Shown piece by piece: positions 1 to 6,567 of a stretch of DNA of 12,827 bases (position 1 is its first letter; every line of letters starts with the position of its first letter). The notes below the pieces were generated by a model that did not search any database, had not been told where the DNA came from, and saw nothing but the letters and a program-made list of their open reading frames with translations. This DNA comes from Candidatus Nomurabacteria bacterium (lineage in GTDB: Bacteria; Patescibacteriota; Minisyncoccia; Phycocordibacterales; UBA9973). A program made the translations under genes and the position numbers. The stretch lies in assembly GCA_943356455.1 (NCBI GenBank), contig CALRFB010000016.1:1-12827 (forward strand), written 5' to 3'.

Positions 1-951
1 GTTGATGTCTTGATCAGTAGAATCTTTATTTGTAATCGTACACGTAAGAGTGAGCGGCTCCTTGGAAATTACTGTAACGTTTTTTTCACTTGAAACTCCA
101 TTTATTGTGAATGTATCAAAGGTGATTTTATTTTGATCAACCGAAAATGTGACCGGTACACTCGATTCTTGATTGGTGTGGTTTTGATAATAATGAATCA
201 CCTCGCTGGTCCCATCTACCATGGTTACTTCACCATTTTCCAACAGGACAACTTTCTGACAGATATCTGCTATTGCCGCGAGATTGTGACTAACAAAAAG
301 TATTGTTCGTCCTTCTTGTTTAGTTATTTCATCCATTTTTCTGAGGCATTTTTTTTGGAACTCTGCATCACCAACAGCAAGCACTTCATCGATTATCAAG
401 ATATCGGTCTCCATGTGAGCGGCAACTGAAAAAGCCAGACGAACATACATACCGCTTGAATAATATTTTACGGGAGTATCAAGGAATTTTTCAATACCCG
501 CAAAAGCGACGATGGCATTGAATTTCTCCGCTATTTCCTTACGCTTCATGCCAAGAATTGCACCGTTGAGCGAAATATTCTCCCGACCAGTTAATTCTGG
601 ATGAAAACCGGTCCCGACTTCAAGCAAACTACCGACACGACCTGTAATCCTAATTTCGCCAGTCGTTGGCGGGGTTATTTGAGACAGAATTTTGAGTAAT
701 GTTGATTTACCGGCACCATTGTGACCGATGATACCAATTACTTCGCCTTGGTTCACCGTTAAGTTTATATTTTTGAGTGCCCAAAATACTTCTTTGTTGT
801 GACCAATTTGCCGAGCTTTGTTTTTAAGAAAAGCTAACGGGTGAAGAAGTATAGTGGAAAGAACATCGCGCAGTGCCACATAGCTTGTTCGTTGGTGTCC
901 GAGATTGTACTTTTTGCTAACATTTTTTATTTGTATAACAGGTTGTGACAT
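1..951 (-). CDS. wzt: ABC transporter ATP-binding protein, Wzt-like polysaccharide exporter (partial, C-terminus beyond window)
   Basis: I translated 317 codons by hand from the ATG at 951-949; the frame stays open to base 1, so the C-terminus is missing. It is an ABC ATPase that should power export of a surface polysaccharide with the permease next to it. Visible motifs: Walker A GHNGAGKST at residues 76-84, signature YSSGMYVRLAF around 164-174 (the SSGM form seen in Wzt/TagH-type ATPases rather than LSGGQ), Walker B DILIIDEVLAVGD at 183-195, and the switch His in SH at 221-222. A segment of about 25 residues between the first strand and the second lead-in (roughly 30-57) is also typical of Wzt/TagH. 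From about residue 262 the chain becomes beta-rich and polar, the start of what is probably a Wzt C-terminal carbohydrate-recognition domain. It starts 3 nt after the permease stop codon, so translation is probably coupled. The exported glycan cannot be told from the sequence. Confidence 0.93.
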   Translation of the reverse strand, partial: MSQPVIQIKNVSKKYNLGHQRTSYVALRDVLSTILLHPLAFLKNKARQIGHNKEVFWALKNINLTVNQGEVIGIIGHNGAGKSTLLKILSQITPPTTGEIRITGRVGSLLEVGTGFHPELTGRENISLNGAILGMKRKEIAEKFNAIVAFAGIEKFLDTPVKYYSSGMYVRLAFSVAAHMETDILIIDEVLAVGDAEFQKKCLRKMDEITKQEGRTILFVSHNLAAIADICQKVVLLENGEVTMVDGTSEVIHYYQNHTNQESSVPVTFSVDQNKITFDTFTINGVSSEKNVTVISKEPLTLTCTITNKDSTDQDIN

Positions 952-954
952 ATA

Positions 955-1779
955 TTAAATGATATCGGCAAAGTATCGTTCGGCTTTTTTGAATCGATAA
1001 ATACCAAATAGGAAAAAGAGGAGTGTCGCACCTAGCGAAATAAGCACAAGTGTCCAGTTGAGTACCGTAGTCCCGAGAAGCGCAGCACGTGCATTTTGAA
1101 TAACGCCTGTCATAGGATTGATTGCTAGGATCCACGAGTATTTACCAGCAATACTTGCTGGATAAATAACAGGCGTAACAAAGAGAAGTATTTGTATAAA
1201 GAAAGGCAATATGTATCGCACATCGCGATACTGTATGTTGATGGATGCCAAGAATAGCCCCAGACCAATTGATGCTAAAAAAGTCACAATGAGTAGAAGG
1301 GGAATGACTATCAAAGCAACCAGGTGCGGTACGTAATGATAGTAAACCATCATGCCGAACAATATTACTGCGGCAATTAAAAAGTCCATAAACTTGGTAA
1401 GGACAGTTGAAAAAGGCAAAATGAGACGCGGAAAATAGACTTTAGTCACAATGGCTTGGTTGGTAATAAGAACGTTGCTTGTATCAGCGAGTGCGGTGGA
1501 GAAAAATTGCCAAAATAATAGTCCTGTATACACAAAAATAGGGTACGGTACGCCGTTTGCCGGAACATTGAGAAGTTGTCCAAAAAAGACCGAGAAAACC
1601 ACCATAGTGATAAATGGTTGAAATATTGCCCAGAGCACGCCTATGTATGTTTGCTTGTACCGTACTTTGAGGTCGCGCCAGGTAAAAAAATACAAAAGTT
1701 CGCGGTAATCCCAAATTTCTCGTAGGTCACTAAAGCTAAATAGCTTCTTCGGTTTTATGACAGTGTATGTGCCTTTCAC
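955..1779 (-). CDS. wzm: ABC-2 type permease of polysaccharide exporter (Wzm-like)
   Basis: This 274-residue membrane protein is the transmembrane half of an ABC-2 exporter of the Wzm/TagG type. The N-terminal cytoplasmic stretch has the family pattern FTWRDLKVRYKQTYIGVLW (about residues 32-50), an amphipathic coupling region leading into the first membrane helix. About six hydrophobic segments follow, with polar loops such as NIQYRDVRYILPF near residue 183. The C-terminus FKKAERYFADII also matches the family's usual short cytoplasmic tail. The first codon is GTG at 1779-1777; no better in-frame start is seen upstream. It lies 3 nt ahead of the ATPase gene, giving a two-gene permease-ATPase unit as in O-antigen and teichoic acid exporters. 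An extended -10 six bases before the GTG suggests a leaderless message. The family is clear; the substrate is unknown. Confidence 0.93.
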   Translation of the reverse strand: MKGTYTVIKPKKLFSFSDLREIWDYRELLYFFTWRDLKVRYKQTYIGVLWAIFQPFITMVVFSVFFGQLLNVPANGVPYPIFVYTGLLFWQFFSTALADTSNVLITNQAIVTKVYFPRLILPFSTVLTKFMDFLIAAVILFGMMVYYHYVPHLVALIVIPLLLIVTFLASIGLGLFLASINIQYRDVRYILPFFIQILLFVTPVIYPASIAGKYSWILAINPMTGVIQNARAALLGTTVLNWTLVLISLGATLLFFLFGIYRFKKAERYFADII

Positions 1780-1785
1780 GCATAC

Positions 1786-1794
1786 ACCATAGCA
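1786..1794 (-). promoter_or_regulatory. Candidate extended -10 promoter for the exporter genes
   Basis: On the minus strand the bases read TGCTATGGT, an extended -10 (TGn followed by TATGGT). Six bases separate it from the GTG start of the permease, so transcription would begin at or next to the start codon. No good -35 is visible at the expected distance. Inferred from motif and position only. Confidence 0.4.
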
Positions 1795-1871
1795 TTTTTC
1801 CTGTGATTTTACATCCTAACGTTACCCCTTAAAAAGAAATTAACAGATTTTATTTTAGGAATATTTTACCA

Positions 1872-1880
1872 TGGTATCAT
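1872..1880 (+). promoter_or_regulatory. Candidate extended -10 promoter for dgkA-like gene
   Basis: TGGTATCAT fits TGn plus a -10 hexamer (TATCAT). The hexamer ends 6 nt before the ATG at 1887, predicting a leaderless transcript. The -35 is weak. The stretch 1780-1886 between the divergent genes holds this site and the opposing one, with nothing else recognisable. Confidence 0.4.
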
Positions 1881-1886
1881 TTGCAT

Positions 1887-2273
1887 ATGTTAGATCATAA
1901 AGGTTTCCATCCCCGCAGCCGTCTCAAGTCAATGTCCAATGCATTGCGTGGTATTAAAATCATGTTCCGTGACCAATACAATATCTGGGTGCACACCATG
2001 ATTCTAGGTATGGTTGTTATCGGCGGTATTTTCTTCGAAATAACTCTCCTCGAATGGATATTCATACTTTTTGCTGCAGGCATGGTTTTTGCCGCAGAAG
2101 CCTTCAATACTGCAATAGAAATCGATATGAACCTCACCAGTCCAGAATTTCACCCTCATGCACGCGACACCAAAGACGTAGCCGCTGGGGCAGTCCTTAT
2201 TACAGCTATTTTAGCAGCTATTATCGGTATCATTATATTCTTACCCCGTATCGTAGTTTGGATGTTTTGGTAG
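1887..2273 (+). CDS. dgkA: Diacylglycerol kinase / undecaprenol kinase family protein (DgkA)
   Basis: This small integral membrane kinase of 128 residues, counted from the ATG at 1887, belongs to the DgkA family, which phosphorylates diacylglycerol or undecaprenol at the cytoplasmic membrane. The family signature is present: E71-x2-N74-T-A-I-E78 followed by a K96-D97-x-A-A-G motif, matching the active-site Glu, Asn and Lys-Asp residues. Three hydrophobic segments (about 33-50, 56-75 and 98-119) give the usual three-helix fold. A TTG codon at 1881 would add two residues, but ATG is preferred because a candidate -10 box ends 6 nt before it. Gram-positive-type members recycle undecaprenol, the lipid carrier for surface glycans, which would suit the neighbouring polysaccharide exporter. 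Substrate choice between diacylglycerol and undecaprenol cannot be decided here. No terminator is visible downstream before the ribosomal promoter. Confidence 0.9.
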   Translation: MLDHKGFHPRSRLKSMSNALRGIKIMFRDQYNIWVHTMILGMVVIGGIFFEITLLEWIFILFAAGMVFAAEAFNTAIEIDMNLTSPEFHPHARDTKDVAAGAVLITAILAAIIGIIIFLPRIVVWMFW

Positions 2274-2321
2274 TTTTTTAAACAATACTTCTACAAAAAA
2301 GTCAAATAATGCCGTAATAGT

Positions 2322-2349
2322 TTGACATTAAATGCCAATCTGCTAATAT
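2322..2349 (+). promoter_or_regulatory. Strong sigma70-type promoter for the rpsS-rplE operon
   Basis: A perfect -35 TTGACA (2322-2327) is separated by 16 bp from TAATAT (2344-2349), which is preceded by TGC, making an extended -10. The expected start is near 2356, giving a leader of about 40 nt before rpsS. The -35 also forms the right half of an inverted repeat, GTCAAA at 2301-2306 with TTTGAC at 2321-2326. It closely resembles the rpsN promoter at 7400-7428. Confidence 0.8.
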
Positions 2350-2351
2350 GC

Positions 2352-2363
2352 ATGGAGCTCCAT
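2352..2363. repeat. 12-bp perfect palindrome at predicted rpsS transcription start
   Basis: ATGGAGCTCCAT is a perfect 12-bp palindrome spanning the predicted +1 of the ribosomal operon. It could be an operator, or be fortuitous. The stem is too short and loopless to act as an RNA hairpin, so a protein-binding role is the more likely one if any. Confidence 0.4.
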
Positions 2364-2397
2364 AAGGGCTTTTCTTTTTACCAATACATTACAAAGT

Positions 2398-2715
2398 ATG
2401 ACACGATCACTTAAAAAAGGGCCGTACGTTGACGAACGAGTCCTCAAGAAAATAGAAGGTAAAAACCCCATGCAAACTGGGGTAATTAAAACGTGGTCAC
2501 GTGCATGCCAGATTGCCCCTGAAATGGTTGGTTTCACTTTTGGTGTCCACAATGGCAAGACCCATGTCGAAGTCCTCGTATCAGAAGACATGGTAGGTCA
2601 CCGTTTGGGAGAATTTTCACCTACAAAGAAATTCGTTCGCCACGGCGGTAAAATGCAAAAAGAACTCGAAGCCAAGAAGAAAGAGGCCGAGATCACGGCT
2701 GCTAAAAAGAAGTAA
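2398..2715 (+). CDS. rpsS: 30S ribosomal protein S19
   Basis: S19 binds 16S rRNA in the head of the small subunit with S13. The N-terminus [12 protein letters not shown] and the central [19 protein letters not shown] block (about residues 67-85) are the family signature. At 105 residues it is longer than the usual 90-95 because of a Lys/Ala/Glu-rich tail after about residue 88. It is the first gene of its transcription unit. In the canonical S10 operon it would follow rplB, but here it follows a dgkA-like gene and its own promoter, so the upstream half (rpsJ, rplC, rplD, rplW, rplB) must be elsewhere or rearranged. The 5' leader has no Shine-Dalgarno sequence. Confidence 0.98.
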   Translation: MTRSLKKGPYVDERVLKKIEGKNPMQTGVIKTWSRACQIAPEMVGFTFGVHNGKTHVEVLVSEDMVGHRLGEFSPTKKFVRHGGKMQKELEAKKKEAEITAAKKK

Positions 2716-2735
2716 TTTCCCATTAAATCATTACC

Positions 2736-3143
2736 ATGAAAGCCTTTTTGAAAAACTACAGACAATCACCTCGTAAGGTTCGCCTCGTTGGCGATGCCGT
2801 CAAGGGCAAGCGCGTTGCTGACGCTATGGTATATTTGTCATTCCTCCCAAAACGCGCAGCACTGCCTATGCAGAAGCTTTTGTCTTCAGCTGTAGCAAAT
2901 GCCAAGCAAGCAGGGGAAAGCGTAGACGACCTCGTTATCTCTTCTGTCCGCATCGACAAAGGTATTGTTCTCAAGCGCATGATGCCACGTGCTCGCGGCT
3001 CTGCTTTCCGTATCAACAAGCGCAGCTCACATATTACTCTTACCCTTGCACAGAAAGGTGCCAAGGCAGTAGGGGAGAAAAAAGCTGTTGCCAAGAAGGG
3101 CGCAGTTAAAAAAACTACAAAAGCTAAGAAAACCGATAAATAA
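2736..3143 (+). CDS. rplV: 50S ribosomal protein L22
   Basis: L22 contacts 23S rRNA and its long hairpin lines the peptide exit tunnel. The N-terminal SPRKVRLVGDAVKGK (about residues 11-25) and the hairpin/C-terminal motif KRMMPRARGSAFRINKRSSH (about 80-99) are diagnostic. The globular domain ends near residue 107; a 28-residue Lys/Ala-rich tail follows, making it 135 residues against about 110 in E. coli. It begins 20 nt after rpsS and ends 5 nt before rpsC. The start ATG is preceded by an AT-rich stretch with no Shine-Dalgarno match. Confidence 0.98.
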   Translation: MKAFLKNYRQSPRKVRLVGDAVKGKRVADAMVYLSFLPKRAALPMQKLLSSAVANAKQAGESVDDLVISSVRIDKGIVLKRMMPRARGSAFRINKRSSHITLTLAQKGAKAVGEKKAVAKKGAVKKTTKAKKTDK

Positions 3144-3148
3144 TTTTT

Positions 3149-3823
3149 ATGTCAAAAATCGTTCACCCATATGCTCATAGACTTGTAACCCTCCGCGACT
3201 GGAAGTCACGCTGGTTTGCTGATTCAAAAAAGTTTGCTCATGAGCTCAAGGCTGACGTTGTTATCCGTGAATTTTTGGATAAAAAGCTCCGTGGTTTTTA
3301 CGTTTCTGGCGTAGAAATAGAACGCAATCGTAAAGCTACTCGTCTTATCATCCGCACATCACGCCCAGGTATGCTTATCGGTCGTGGTGGAGACGGTGCT
3401 ACTAAACTCAAAACTGAAATAGAGAAAAAACTCGCAAAGCGTGGTATCGAAATCCCAAACGATTTTAAACTCGATATCGTTGAAGTTGCAAATCCAGATG
3501 CAGATGCAGCTATCGTTGCTTACTCTGTGGCAGAAGGTATTGAAAAACGTCTCCCATACCGCCGTGTCATGAAAACAGCAGTGGAAAAAGTTATGGGCGT
3601 CCGTGGTGTCAAAGGTGTGCGTATTGTCCTCGGTGGCCGTCTCGGCGGTGCAGAAATCGCTCGCGGTGAAGAACTCAAGAAAGGTTCGATTCCGCTTCAG
3701 ACAATCCGCGCAGACATCGATTTCGCTCGCGAAAAGGCACACATGACCTATGGTGATATCGGCATCAAGGTTTGGATTTATAAGGGTGAAGTTTTCGGCG
3801 AAAAACCAGCCGGCACAAATTAA
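3149..3823 (+). CDS. rpsC: 30S ribosomal protein S3
   Basis: S3 sits at the mRNA entry tunnel of the small subunit and contributes helicase activity with S4 and S5. The opening VHPYAHRLVTLRDWKSRWFA (residues 5-24) corresponds to the family start. A type II KH domain with the GxxG loop in GMLIGRGGDGATKLK lies at about 74-88. The C-terminal domain shows EGIEKRLPYRRVMKTAV and GVRIVLGGRLGGAEIARGE, also diagnostic. At 224 residues the length is usual. It is packed 5 nt after rplV and 5 nt before rplP, with only AT-rich bases before the ATG. Nothing is broken or missing. Confidence 0.98.
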   Translation: MSKIVHPYAHRLVTLRDWKSRWFADSKKFAHELKADVVIREFLDKKLRGFYVSGVEIERNRKATRLIIRTSRPGMLIGRGGDGATKLKTEIEKKLAKRGIEIPNDFKLDIVEVANPDADAAIVAYSVAEGIEKRLPYRRVMKTAVEKVMGVRGVKGVRIVLGGRLGGAEIARGEELKKGSIPLQTIRADIDFAREKAHMTYGDIGIKVWIYKGEVFGEKPAGTN

Positions 3824-3828
3824 TCTAT

Positions 3829-4245
3829 ATGTTATTCCCAAAGAAAGTAAAACATAGGAAGTGGCACTCCACTCGCCGAAATATGAGCAAGATCACTCCG
3901 GAAACCCGTGGTACGACACTTGCTTTTGGCTCATTTGGTCTCAAGTCAGAAAGCTACGCACGCGTAGAATCAAAACAAATCGAATCTGGCCGTAAAGCTA
4001 TGGCTCGCCAACTTTCAAAAACAGGACGCATTTGGATCCGTATTTTCCCAGACCGACCATTTACAAACAAGCCACCAGAAGTGGGCATGGGTAAAGGTAA
4101 AGGTGATCCAGCCGGATACTGCTTCGAGGTCAAGCCAGGTCGTGTTATTTTTGAAGTCGATGGTGTCGATGAAGCAACAGCACGTGAAGCGCTTCGCAAA
4201 GCAGGCACAAAGTTACCGGTTAAGACTCGTGTTATCGCACGATAG
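3829..4245 (+). CDS. rplP: 50S ribosomal protein L16
   Basis: L16 organises the A-site region of the large subunit. The start MLFPKKVKHRKWHSTRRN and the GMGKGKGDPAGYCFEVKPG block (about residues 86-104) identify it; the latter contains the loop that reaches toward the tRNA acceptor end. Length is 138 residues, the usual size. It begins 5 nt after rpsC. Downstream only 28 nt separate it from rpsQ, so rpmC (L29), which normally occupies this position, is absent here. Confidence 0.98.
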   Translation: MLFPKKVKHRKWHSTRRNMSKITPETRGTTLAFGSFGLKSESYARVESKQIESGRKAMARQLSKTGRIWIRIFPDRPFTNKPPEVGMGKGKGDPAGYCFEVKPGRVIFEVDGVDEATAREALRKAGTKLPVKTRVIAR

Positions 4246-4273
4246 TCGCGTAGGTATCACTCAATAGATTTTT

Positions 4274-4537
4274 ATGAAACCAGAAACAGCAACAACAGAA
4301 AAAAAGGTAAATCGCAAAACGCTCAATGGCGTCGTGGTTTCCGATAAAATGCAGAAAACTGTAGTAGTTTCAGTTACTCGCTACGAAAAGCACCCAAAGT
4401 ACAAAAAATACCTCAAGATTTCGAAAAAGTACAAAGCCCACGATGAAGCCGGTCACAAAATCGGCGACAAAGTTACAATCGTCGAAACTCGTCCAATTTC
4501 AAAGGACAAGCACTTCAAAGTAATCGAAGTAAAATAA
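4274..4537 (+). CDS. rpsQ: 30S ribosomal protein S17
   Basis: S17 is a primary 16S rRNA-binding protein with an OB fold. The core [18 protein letters not shown] (about residues 17-34), the [19 protein letters not shown] block and [20 protein letters not shown] near the C-terminus are the family hallmarks. Length is 87 residues, with a Thr/Glu/Lys-rich N-terminal extension of about 14 residues before the fold. It follows rplP directly because L29 is missing, and ends 4 nt before rplN. The bases before the ATG (gatttttATG) contain no Shine-Dalgarno site. Confidence 0.98.
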   Translation: MKPETATTEKKVNRKTLNGVVVSDKMQKTVVVSVTRYEKHPKYKKYLKISKKYKAHDEAGHKIGDKVTIVETRPISKDKHFKVIEVK

Positions 4538-4541
4538 TTAT

Positions 4542-4913
4542 ATGATTCAAGATGGAACAAATGTAAAAATCACTGATAATGCCGGCGGTACCATGGGCCG
4601 TGTGTTCAAGGTACTTGGTGGTTCAAAGCGTCGTTACGCTGGTATTGGTGACCTTGTAATCATCTCGGTTAAAGTGGCTGATCCACGCAAGGGTGTCAAG
4701 AAAAAGGACATTCACCAGGCTGTTGTTGTCCGTACAACCAAAGCTTTTCGTCGCAGAGACGGTTCATATATTCGTTTCGACGACAACGCCGTAGTTATTT
4801 TGGAAAAAGGCAAAATGGATCCAAAGGCTGGTCGCGTTTTCGGTCCTATGCCACGCGAGCTTGCTGAAAAGGGCTTCCAAAAGATTATTTCGCTAGCTCC
4901 AGAAGTTATCTAA
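4542..4913 (+). CDS. rplN: 50S ribosomal protein L14
   Basis: L14 binds 23S rRNA at the subunit interface and contributes to bridge B8. MIQDGTNVKITDNAGG at the start, KVLGGSKRRYAGIGDLVI (about 23-40), RRRDGSYIRFDDNAVV (about 70-85) and the ending FQKIISLAPEVI are diagnostic. Length is 123 residues, as in E. coli. It has the commonly invariant DNAGG in place of DNSGA and VFKVLGG where many bacteria have CIKVLGG, both mild divergences. It is 4 nt from its neighbours on both sides. Confidence 0.98.
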   Translation: MIQDGTNVKITDNAGGTMGRVFKVLGGSKRRYAGIGDLVIISVKVADPRKGVKKKDIHQAVVVRTTKAFRRRDGSYIRFDDNAVVILEKGKMDPKAGRVFGPMPRELAEKGFQKIISLAPEVI

Positions 4914-4917
4914 ATTT

Positions 4918-5223
4918 ATGAAATTCAAAAAAGGCGACAAAGTAATAGTGGTTGCAGGTAAAGACAAAGGCAAAACTGGCGCAATCGTTAAAGTTCTCCG
5001 CGAAGCCAATCGCGTTGTACTTGATGGTGTCAACATGGTCAAGAAGCAACAGAAAGCTCGTCGCAGTGGTGAGAAGGGTAGCGTTATTGAAATCGCTATG
5101 CCAATTCATGCTTCCAACGTCATGATTATTGATGCTAAAACCGGCAAGCAGTCACGCATTGGTCGCAAAAAGGTCGGTGATAAACTCGTTCGTGTCGCAA
5201 AGAAAAGCGACCAAGAGATTTAG
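4918..5223 (+). CDS. rplX: 50S ribosomal protein L24
   Basis: L24 is an early assembly-initiating protein of the large subunit, near the tunnel exit. A KOW motif is visible at the N-terminus: KFKKGDKVIVVAGKDKGKTG (residues 2-21), followed by VLREANRVVLDGVNMVKKQQ. The C-terminal part SNVMIIDAKTGKQSRIGRK also fits the family. Length is 101 residues, normal. It starts 4 nt after rplN; 21 nt separate it from rplE. Confidence 0.98.
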   Translation: MKFKKGDKVIVVAGKDKGKTGAIVKVLREANRVVLDGVNMVKKQQKARRSGEKGSVIEIAMPIHASNVMIIDAKTGKQSRIGRKKVGDKLVRVAKKSDQEI

Positions 5224-5244
5224 TCCCATTTTTAACTATATTTT

Positions 5245-5793
5245 ATGAGCAAACATCTTACTGTAAAAGAAAAGAACGACCAAGCCTACGACAATCTCAA
5301 GGCTGACCTCGGTCTCAAAAACAAACTCGCTGCACCAAAACTTGTGAAGGTTATTATTTCAACTGCAACAGGTACGGCAATGAAGAAGGATCCCAAACGC
5401 AACGACCTCGTGCTCAATCGTCTTTCAAAAATCACTGGCCAAAAAGCCAATGTTCGTGGTGCTAAAAAATCTGTGGCTTCATTTAAAATCCGCACTGGAG
5501 ACCCTGTAGGTGTCACTGTTACACTTCGCGGTGCACGCATGTATGGTTTCCTCGAAAAGCTCATCAATATCGCTTTCCCTCGCACAAAAGACTTCCGTGG
5601 TATCGACCGAAAAAACCTCGACACTATCGGCAACCTCACTATGGGTATCAAGGAACACACTATTTTCCCTGAAACTGGCGATGAAGATATCAAAGACGTT
5701 TTCGGTATGGCGATCACAATCGTTACAACCGCAAAAGACAAAAAGCAGGGCGAAAAATTCTTCGAATACATCGGTATTCCTTTCAAGAAATAA
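5245..5793 (+). CDS. rplE: 50S ribosomal protein L5
   Basis: L5 binds 5S rRNA in the central protuberance. Recognisable blocks are APKLVKVIISTATG (about residues 29-42), RLSKITGQKANVRGAKKSVA (59-78), FKIRTGDPVGVTVTLRGARM (80-99) and FRGIDRKNLDTIGNLTMGIKEH (118-139). The length of 182 is typical. It is the last gene of this transcription unit: after the TAA comes an A-rich stretch, then a bidirectional terminator. Canonically rpsN follows at once, but here a sigma-factor cassette of about 1.6 kb intervenes. Confidence 0.98.
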   Translation: MSKHLTVKEKNDQAYDNLKADLGLKNKLAAPKLVKVIISTATGTAMKKDPKRNDLVLNRLSKITGQKANVRGAKKSVASFKIRTGDPVGVTVTLRGARMYGFLEKLINIAFPRTKDFRGIDRKNLDTIGNLTMGIKEHTIFPETGDEDIKDVFGMAITIVTTAKDKKQGEKFFEYIGIPFKK

Positions 5794-5835
5794 GTATACT
5801 CAAAAAAAAAACTCAATAAAAAAAAACATTTTAAG

Positions 5836-5864
5836 AAAAAACTCCGTGAAAACGGAGTTTTTTT
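5836..5864. terminator. Bidirectional intrinsic terminator between rplE and the sigma-factor gene
   Basis: An 11-bp perfect stem (5836-5846 with 5853-5863) encloses the 6-nt loop TGAAAA; the core is ACTCCG/CGGAGT flanked by A and T runs. Read on either strand it ends in a U tract, so it can stop both the rplE transcript and the convergent sigma-factor transcript, whose stop codon is at 5866-5868. Confidence 0.9.
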
Positions 5865-5865
5865 G

Positions 5866-6471
5866 TTAAGCATTACGCAGGTTTCTAACTTCCGGCATAT
5901 TTTGCAATGCCTTTCGAGCATACCAGAGGCGAGTTTTTACATTTACGAGAGGAATGTTATTTTGCTCAGCATACTCTTTGTATTTTACTCTATCAACTGC
6001 AACTTGAGTGAATACATCCTTGCGAATATTACTCAGCTTCTCTATTGCATTTTTGAGGATAGTCACAGATTCCTTTTCAATAAAAATTTCTTCCGGGTTT
6101 TTGTATTTCCCCGGAATATCCCAGTCTTCTTGTGTATGTTCCTCAGAAAATATTTCTGATATAGAAATGAGATGCTGGTCATATTTTATTCTGCGAAAGA
6201 AATTTATAGTCTCGTTTCTTGCAATCTTATAAACCCATGTTGTTAATCTACACCGAGGCTGGTATTTACCAGATCGTAATTTTAGTAAGATTTTAACTAG
6301 GGTAATCTGAGCGATTTCTTCAGTGTTCAGATCTCCAACTTTATACATACGAATTTGCCTGTATAATCTTGGGTACATTCGATAATAAAGCTCATTTTCG
6401 GCGGATGTGTTACCTTGTGCAATTTGAGCTGCGAGATAGTGGTCGTGTTCATGTGAGTATTTAGTTGCCAT
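5866..6471 (-). CDS. ECF-like sigma-70 family RNA polymerase sigma factor
   Basis: This 201-residue protein has only the sigma2 and sigma4 domains of an ECF-type sigma factor, which redirects RNA polymerase to a small promoter set. Sigma2 covers about residues 24-94: region 2.2 around NTEEIAQITLVKILLKL, and the 2.3/2.4 segment CRLTTWVYKIARNETINFFR (74-93) resembling the usual WLYxIARN...RR. A polar linker of about 45 residues follows. Sigma4 covers about 139-192 with a helix-turn-helix KYKEYAEQNNIPLVNVKTRL (164-183) then WYARKALQ. It lies antisense to the ribosomal genes, between rplE and rpsN, ending at a shared terminator and divergent from a membrane protein gene. No anti-sigma factor is co-transcribed with it. 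Its subgroup and target promoters are unknown. Confidence 0.88.
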   Translation of the reverse strand: MATKYSHEHDHYLAAQIAQGNTSAENELYYRMYPRLYRQIRMYKVGDLNTEEIAQITLVKILLKLRSGKYQPRCRLTTWVYKIARNETINFFRRIKYDQHLISISEIFSEEHTQEDWDIPGKYKNPEEIFIEKESVTILKNAIEKLSNIRKDVFTQVAVDRVKYKEYAEQNNIPLVNVKTRLWYARKALQNMPEVRNLRNA

Positions 6472-6488
6472 AGTACATAGTTTTGTAG

Positions 6489-6517
6489 AGCATATACCTA
6501 GAGGAGCCTTGCGTCAA
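6489..6517 (-). promoter_or_regulatory. Candidate promoter of the sigma-factor gene
   Basis: On the minus strand TTGACG (6512-6517) lies 17 bp from TATGCT (6489-6494), a good housekeeping sigma70 match. Start would be about 11-14 nt before the ATG at 6471. This suggests the gene is transcribed by the main sigma factor rather than solely by autoregulation. Confidence 0.55.
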
Positions 6518-6535
6518 AAGAGGGAATACTATAGT
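6509..6535 (+). promoter_or_regulatory. Weak candidate promoter for the divergent membrane protein gene
   Basis: TTGCGT (6509-6514) and TATAGT (6530-6535) are only 15 bp apart, short of the optimum. Its -35 overlaps the -35 of the opposing sigma-factor promoter, so the two could compete. Low-confidence motif reading. Confidence 0.3.
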
Positions 6536-6567
6536 CTTGGGAAAACTGAACTCTAAAACTTACATAC

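Noticed and set aside
133..429. 98-codon plus-strand ORF
   Set aside because: It lies antisense to the ABC ATPase, across its signature and Walker B region; the minus-strand frame has all family motifs.
2274..2300. Possible terminator after dgkA
   Set aside because: GTAG and CTAC can pair only across a long loop, and the T run is on the wrong side for an intrinsic terminator.
2352..2414. 20-codon ORF starting in the rpsS leader and overlapping the rpsS start, as a leader peptide
   Set aside because: Its ATG lies at or before the predicted transcription start and there is no ribosome binding site or compositional sign of coding.
5794..5835. Long A-runs after rplE as a slippage or frameshift site
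   Set aside because: They fall after the rplE stop codon, and no downstream plus-strand frame would gain from a shift.
5863..6232. Plus-strand ORFs opposite the sigma-factor gene
   Set aside because: They are antisense to a gene with clear sigma2 and sigma4 domains and have no independent support.
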